Shown here in pieces: positions 10,769-13,117 of a stretch of 13,117 bases of DNA (its first letter is position 1; every line of letters begins with the position of its first letter). Source of the stretch: Chloroflexota bacterium (lineage in GTDB: Bacteria; Chloroflexota; Limnocylindria; P2-11E); NCBI GenBank assembly GCA_025350745.1, contig JANXXG010000411.1:1-13117 (forward strand), in the 5' to 3' direction. Made by a program: the position numbers and the translations under genes. A model generated the notes under the pieces. The model did no database searches. It was not told the DNA's origin and saw nothing but the letters and a program-made list of their open reading frames with translations.

Positions 10769-12489
10769 GACGCCGGCTCCTCGATCAGGTCGGCGTTCGC
10801 GCCTCCGGGTGGCACGATCGGCCACACGTTCGCCTCGCGCTCGATGCGGATGTCGAGCACCACCGGACCGTTGTGCTTTCGGGCCCGCTCGAGCGAGCTC
10901 ACAAGATCCGCGCGGCGATCGACCTGGATGCCGAGCACGCCATACGCGTCCGCGAGCTTGACGAAGTTCGGGCTGCTGATCGGCGTCTGCGAGATCCGCC
11001 CTTCGTGGAACATCTGCTGCCACTGCCGGACCATTCCGAGGTAGCCGTTGTTCATGATCGCCATCTTCACCGGCACGTTCTCCTGCACCGCCGTGCCGAG
11101 CTCGTGGATCGTCATCTGCGCGCCGCCATCACCGGCGATCGCCCATACCTCTGAAGCCGGCCGGCCGGTCTGCGCGCCGATCGCCGCCGGGAGGGCGTAC
11201 CCCATCGCACCGAGGCCACCCGACGTGAGGAAGCGATCCGGATGCGTCAGCCGCAGGTGCTGCGCGGCCCACATCTGGTGCTGGCCCACGTCCGCCACGA
11301 AGTACGCGTCCTCGCTGGCGGCCTCTCGGATCGCCCGGATGACCAGGCGCGGTGGAAGCTCGACCCGGTCCTCGTTCGCCGCGAGCCGAGGGCGCGCCCG
11401 GCTCATCGCGAGCCGGCCGGCCCACTCGGGCCGCAGGGTGCGCTCGAGCCGGACAGCGAGAGCGAACAAGACGGTGCCTGCATCGGCCACGACGCCCACC
11501 GCGGTGGGAACGTTCTTGCCGAGCTGGGTCGCATCGATATCCGCGTGGATGATCTTCGCGTTCGGCGCGAACGCGCTGATCTTGCCGGTCACCCGATCGT
11601 CGAACCGTAGGCCAACGCCAAGGATGACATCGGCTTCGTTCACCATGCGATTCGCGTTCGCGCTCCCGTGCATGCCGAGCATCCCGCCTGCGAGCGGGTG
11701 ATCCTCGGCGAGCGCGCCGATGCCGAGGAGCGTGGTCACGACGGGGGCGTCGATGCGCTCCGCGAGCGTGCGGAGCTCGCCATGGGCACGAGCGAGCCGC
11801 ACCCCGTGGCCCGCGATGATCACGGGGCGCTGGGCGCCGGCCAGCAACGCGGCGGCGCGATCGAGCGCGTCCGCGTCGGCGCCGTGGGGCTTGATCACGG
11901 CATCCGCCGGTCGGCTGCGGGCGGTGGCCGTCCGGAGCTGGATGTCCTTCGGGATATCGACGACGACCGGTCCGGGCCGGCCGGCCGCGGCGACAGCGAA
12001 GGCCCGGTGGATGGTGGGCTCGATGTCCTCGACCCGCTCCACGAGGTAGGAATGCTTCGTGATCGGCCCGACGAGACCGAGGACGTCGGTCTCCTGGAAG
12101 GCGTCGCGGCCCATGAGCGGCGTCGACACCTGGCCGGTGATGGCGACCATCGCGACGCTGTCCATGTACGCGCAGGCGAGACCGGTGACGAGATTCGTGG
12201 CGCCGGGACCCGATGTCGCGACGCACACACCCACGCGTCCCGTGGCGCGCGCATAGCCGTCGGCCATGTGGGCGGCACCCTGCTCGTGACGGACGAGGAC
12301 GTGATGGATCGCCGGGTGGTCCGGGAGGGCGTCATAGAGCGGGAGGCATGCGCCGCCGGGGTAGCCGAAGGCCATGTCCACACCGGCGTGCTCGAGCGCG
12401 CGCCAGACGAGGTCGGCGCCGCGCAGCTCGACGGCCTGCGCGTCTGGGATCGCCACCTTGGAGCTCTGGGCCATCGTGGTCAGACCCAT
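10765..12489 (-). CDS. ilvB: Acetolactate synthase (AHAS) large catalytic subunit
   Basis: IlvB (574 aa) is the thiamine diphosphate (TPP) and FAD enzyme that condenses pyruvate with pyruvate or 2-oxobutyrate, the first shared BCAA step. Motifs are FGYPGGACLPLYDAL (41-55), VRHEQGAAHMADGYARATG (66-84, catalytic Glu69), ATSGPGATNLVTG (91-103), MGRDAFQETD (126-135), the FAD-domain stretch GVGLRFDDRVTG (291-302), and the TPP/Mg motif GDGGAQMT (453-460) followed by MNNGYLGMVRQWQ (479-491). The last motif separates AHAS from other TPP enzymes. The ATG at 12489 overlaps small ORF A by 10 nt; an in-frame ATG at 12474, 5 nt after that ORF's stop, is equally plausible. Neither has a clear Shine-Dalgarno, so translation is probably coupled to small ORF A. 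Its stop overlaps the small subunit gene. Confidence 0.97.
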   Translation of the reverse strand: MGLTTMAQSSKVAIPDAQAVELRGADLVWRALEHAGVDMAFGYPGGACLPLYDALPDHPAIHHVLVRHEQGAAHMADGYARATGRVGVCVATSGPGATNLVTGLACAYMDSVAMVAITGQVSTPLMGRDAFQETDVLGLVGPITKHSYLVERVEDIEPTIHRAFAVAAAGRPGPVVVDIPKDIQLRTATARSRPADAVIKPHGADADALDRAAALLAGAQRPVIIAGHGVRLARAHGELRTLAERIDAPVVTTLLGIGALAEDHPLAGGMLGMHGSANANRMVNEADVILGVGLRFDDRVTGKISAFAPNAKIIHADIDATQLGKNVPTAVGVVADAGTVLFALAVRLERTLRPEWAGRLAMSRARPRLAANEDRVELPPRLVIRAIREAASEDAYFVADVGQHQMWAAQHLRLTHPDRFLTSGGLGAMGYALPAAIGAQTGRPASEVWAIAGDGGAQMTIHELGTAVQENVPVKMAIMNNGYLGMVRQWQQMFHEGRISQTPISSPNFVKLADAYGVLGIQVDRRADLVSSLERARKHNGPVVLDIRIEREANVWPIVPPGGANADLIEEPAS

Positions 12490-12674
12490 GCCGGCAGATC
12501 GACGTCGCTCGTGCGATAGGCCTCGACGCAGATGGTCATGAGCACGAGATCGGTGAGCGATCCGTGGTGGGGCGCGTGGAGCTGGACGATCTGCTCGGCA
12601 TGCTCGAGGCGCTCGCCCTCGAAGTGCATCCCCAGCCTCGCCAGACGCCGTCCGAGCTCTCTGCGTGGTTCCAC
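12480..12674 (-). CDS. Small ORF A: unrecognised 64-aa protein, paralogue of small ORF B, first gene after the attenuator
   Basis: I do not recognise this family. The GTG at 12674 has a good Shine-Dalgarno (GGAAGGGGAG, 8 nt spacing). A longer open frame starting from a TTG at 12704 begins inside the terminator T-run and is unlikely. The protein is 64 aa, soluble and charged, with RRLARLGMHFEGERLEHAEQ near residues 8-27 and LMTICVEAY then DVDLPAWV at the C-terminus. About 30 of 62 positions match small ORF B without gaps. The single Cys, in TICVE, is conserved between the two. It is the first structural gene behind the attenuator and overlaps the ilvB start, so its translation likely feeds ilvB. 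A role with AHAS (subunit, assembly factor or sensor) is possible but is only inferred from position. Confidence 0.85.
   Translation of the reverse strand: MEPRRELGRRLARLGMHFEGERLEHAEQIVQLHAPHHGSLTDLVLMTICVEAYRTSDVDLPAWV
12517..12543. repeat. 27-bp exact direct repeat, copy 2 (inside small ORF A)
   Basis: This block is identical to 9267-9293 and encodes the same LMTICVEA core of small ORF A on the minus strand. Sequence on either side differs between the two copies. Confidence 0.9.
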
Positions 12675-12682
12675 TGACTGTG

Positions 12683-12692
12683 CTCCCCTTCC
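12683..12692 (-). promoter_or_regulatory. Shine-Dalgarno of small ORF A
   Basis: The minus strand reads GGAAGGGGAG, 8 nt before the GTG at 12674. It supports that start over the TTG at 12704 and lies just after the attenuator T-run, so it is present only in readthrough transcripts. Confidence 0.75.
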
Positions 12693-12702
12693 GACCGGAA
12701 AC

Positions 12703-12730
12703 AAAAAAGACCTCCCGTCTGGGAGGTCTT
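12703..12730 (-). terminator. Intrinsic terminator acting as the ilv-leu operon attenuator
   Basis: On the minus strand a perfect 10-bp stem (AAGACCTCCC and GGGAGGTCTT, loop AGAC) runs straight into six T residues (12708-12703). The palindrome can extend outward by GGAAACA (12738-12732) pairing with TGTTTCC (12703-12697) across a small internal loop. It lies between the leader peptide and the first structural gene, on the same strand, which is where an attenuator must be. Read on the + strand, the T-run is poor. Confidence 0.93.
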
Positions 12731-12778
12731 GTGTTTCCGATCCTGCTACTTGCTACGCGGTCTCGGTGTTCCTCCCAG
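12719..12778 (-). promoter_or_regulatory. Antiterminator pairing (competes with the terminator) and upstream protector stem
   Basis: CTGGGAGG (12778-12771), near the end of the leader ORF, is perfectly complementary to CCTCCCAG (12726-12719), which includes the 5' arm of the terminator. The two structures are therefore mutually exclusive. A further stem can form upstream: GCGTCGT (12820-12814, over the Gly-Val-Val codons) with ACGACGC (12784-12778). This runs into the antiterminator arm and could sequester it. A ribosome stalled on the Val/Ile/Leu codons would cover the upstream arm and free the antiterminator. Pairings are seen in sequence; relative stabilities were not computed. Confidence 0.8.
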
Positions 12779-12839
12779 CGTCGTACCTGCTCCCAATAAG
12801 GAGCTCAATAACGACGACGCCAAGGACGAGTGACCGCAT
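12753..12839 (-). CDS. BCAA leader peptide (attenuation control), 28 aa
   Basis: An ATG at 12839 opens a 28-codon frame ending in TAG at 12755-12753. Residues 4-15 read LVLGVVVIELLI, so 10 of 12 consecutive codons are Leu, Val or Ile; the rest of the peptide has none. It lies 22 nt before the terminator stem, on the operon strand. This is the arrangement of ilv/leu leader peptides: scarce charged tRNA stalls the ribosome in the run, the antiterminator forms and the operon is transcribed. With all three amino acids represented the operon probably answers to each. No Shine-Dalgarno precedes the ATG, and a TACCGT -10-like element ends 7 nt before it, so the peptide may be read from a leaderless transcript. 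The peptide itself is unlikely to have a function. Confidence 0.88.
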   Translation of the reverse strand: MRSLVLGVVVIELLIGSRYDAGRNTETA

Positions 12840-12846
12840 CGCCAGA

Positions 12847-12875
12847 ACGGTAGCATTTGCTGTCCAGTCCGCCAA
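12847..12875 (-). promoter_or_regulatory. Candidate promoter of the ilv-leu operon
   Basis: The minus strand has TTGGCG (12875-12870), a 17-nt spacer and TACCGT (12852-12847, matching TANNNT). Transcription would begin about 7 nt further on, at or next to the leader peptide ATG (12839). The match to consensus is moderate; the position is the strongest argument. Confidence 0.5.
12851..12856 (+). promoter_or_regulatory. Possible -10 element of the divergent leuB promoter
   Basis: TAGCAT on the + strand lies 60 bp before the leuB ATG and overlaps the opposite-strand -10 candidate. No good -35 is visible at the right distance, so this is a weak call. If right, the two divergent promoters would compete for polymerase. 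Confidence 0.25.
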
Positions 12876-12898
12876 GTCTCCCCAAGTCCCGCCAAGTC
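12872..12898. repeat. Three CCAAGTC direct repeats at exact 10-bp spacing in the divergent control region
   Basis: CCAAGTC occurs at 12872-12878, 12882-12888 and 12892-12898, with a degenerate fourth unit (CCAGTC) at 12864-12869. Spacing of one helical turn places every unit on the same face of the DNA. The array covers the proposed -35 of the ilv-leu promoter and the leuB 5' leader. It is a candidate operator for a regulator that I cannot name. Confidence 0.6.
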
Positions 12899-12916
12899 CT
12901 GATGGAGGATCAAGCC

Positions 12917-13117
12917 ATGCCTTCGCGTGTCGTGAAAATGGGTGTCCTTGGCGGCGACGGGATCGGTCCCGAGGTCACCTCCGCCGCTCTGCTGGTCCTT
13001 GATGCCTGCGAGGACCGGTTCGGTTTCCGGACCGAGCGGACGTCCTTTGACTGGTCGGGCGAGCAATACCTCCGGGACGGACGCCGTTTCGACGAGCAGG
13101 CGCTCGAGCCGATCAGG
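12917..13117 (+). CDS. leuB: 3-isopropylmalate dehydrogenase, N-terminal 67 residues (truncated by window edge)
   Basis: The frame opens at an ATG preceded by GGAGG at 8 nt (12904-12908); an in-frame ATG five codons earlier (12902) overlaps that Shine-Dalgarno and is less likely. The N-terminus carries KMGVLGGDGIGPEVTSAAL, the GDGIGPE signature of the isocitrate/isopropylmalate dehydrogenase family, then SGEQYLRDGRRF. LeuB oxidatively decarboxylates 3-isopropylmalate to 2-oxo-4-methylpentanoate with NAD+. The family also includes homoisocitrate and tartrate dehydrogenases, and the substrate-defining region is outside the window. It lies head-to-head with an operon that has leuA, leuC and leuD but no leuB, which makes LeuB by far the likeliest identity. 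It is not under the attenuator, so it is probably controlled separately. Confidence 0.85.
   Translation, partial: MPSRVVKMGVLGGDGIGPEVTSAALLVLDACEDRFGFRTERTSFDWSGEQYLRDGRRFDEQALEPIR

Noticed and set aside
12675..12704. N-terminal extension of small ORF A from the TTG at 12704
   Set aside because: The TTG lies in the terminator T-run and has no ribosome-binding site. The GTG at 12674 has a good one, and similarity to small ORF B starts only after it.
12703..12738. The hairpin as a + strand terminator
   Set aside because: On the + strand it is followed by TTGTGTTTCC, a weak T-tract, and no + strand gene ends before it.
12740..12840. T-box riboswitch as the leader regulator
   Set aside because: A short GAGACCGCG stretch (12764-12756) resembles part of a T-box, but the leader is too short for a specifier stem and the BCAA codon run explains the region better.
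12864..12898. CRISPR-like array or phase-variable repeat
   Set aside because: Units are 7 bp at a 10-bp period with only three or four copies; operator-like phasing fits better.
12532..13002. 156-codon + strand open frame through the control region
   Set aside because: It crosses the terminator, leader peptide and promoter region and the leuB start in another frame; no motif and no ribosome-binding site.

Overview
The window is a compact, high-GC bacterial locus almost wholly given to branched-chain amino acid (BCAA) biosynthesis. Two flavin-independent, F420-type luciferase-like oxidoreductases at the left edge, the high GC content, GTG starts and 1-4 bp gene overlaps suggest an actinobacterium or a Chloroflexota/Dormibacterota-type lineage. 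I cannot place it more closely from the sequence alone.

Left end (1-2587): a truncated F420-dependent luciferase-like monooxygenase (LLM) reads leftward. A second LLM gene starts 23 bp away on the + strand and overlaps an E. coli-type serA (phosphoglycerate dehydrogenase with C-terminal ACT domain) by 1 nt. serA converges on, and overlaps by 56 bp, the end of the BCAA operon.

Main operon (12839 down to 2532, minus strand), in transcription order: a BCAA-codon-rich leader peptide; a Rho-independent attenuator; small ORF A; ilvB; an IlvM-type small subunit; ilvC; small ORF B; leuA; ilvD; ilvA; leuC; leuD. Nearly every junction is a TGATG, ATGA, GTGA or TAGTG overlap, so translation is probably coupled from end to end. 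Together the products make isoleucine (IlvA, then AHAS, IlvC, IlvD), valine (AHAS, IlvC, IlvD) and leucine (LeuA, LeuC/LeuD, plus LeuB). Only the transaminase IlvE is absent. leuB begins divergently at 12917 and runs off the right edge, so about 77 bp between the leader peptide and leuB carries both promoters and a set of 10-bp-spaced direct repeats.

The two most notable points are these. First, the operon has a textbook ribosome-mediated attenuator: 10 of 12 consecutive leader codons are Leu/Val/Ile, followed by mutually exclusive antiterminator and terminator stems, and the leader peptide appears to be leaderless. Second, the operon contains two paralogous small proteins (64 and 72 aa, about 48% identical without gaps) that I do not recognise. 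One lies directly before ilvB and the other directly before leuA, the committed enzymes of the pathway, and they share a 27-nt identical DNA block. They are candidates for an undescribed accessory or regulatory protein family.
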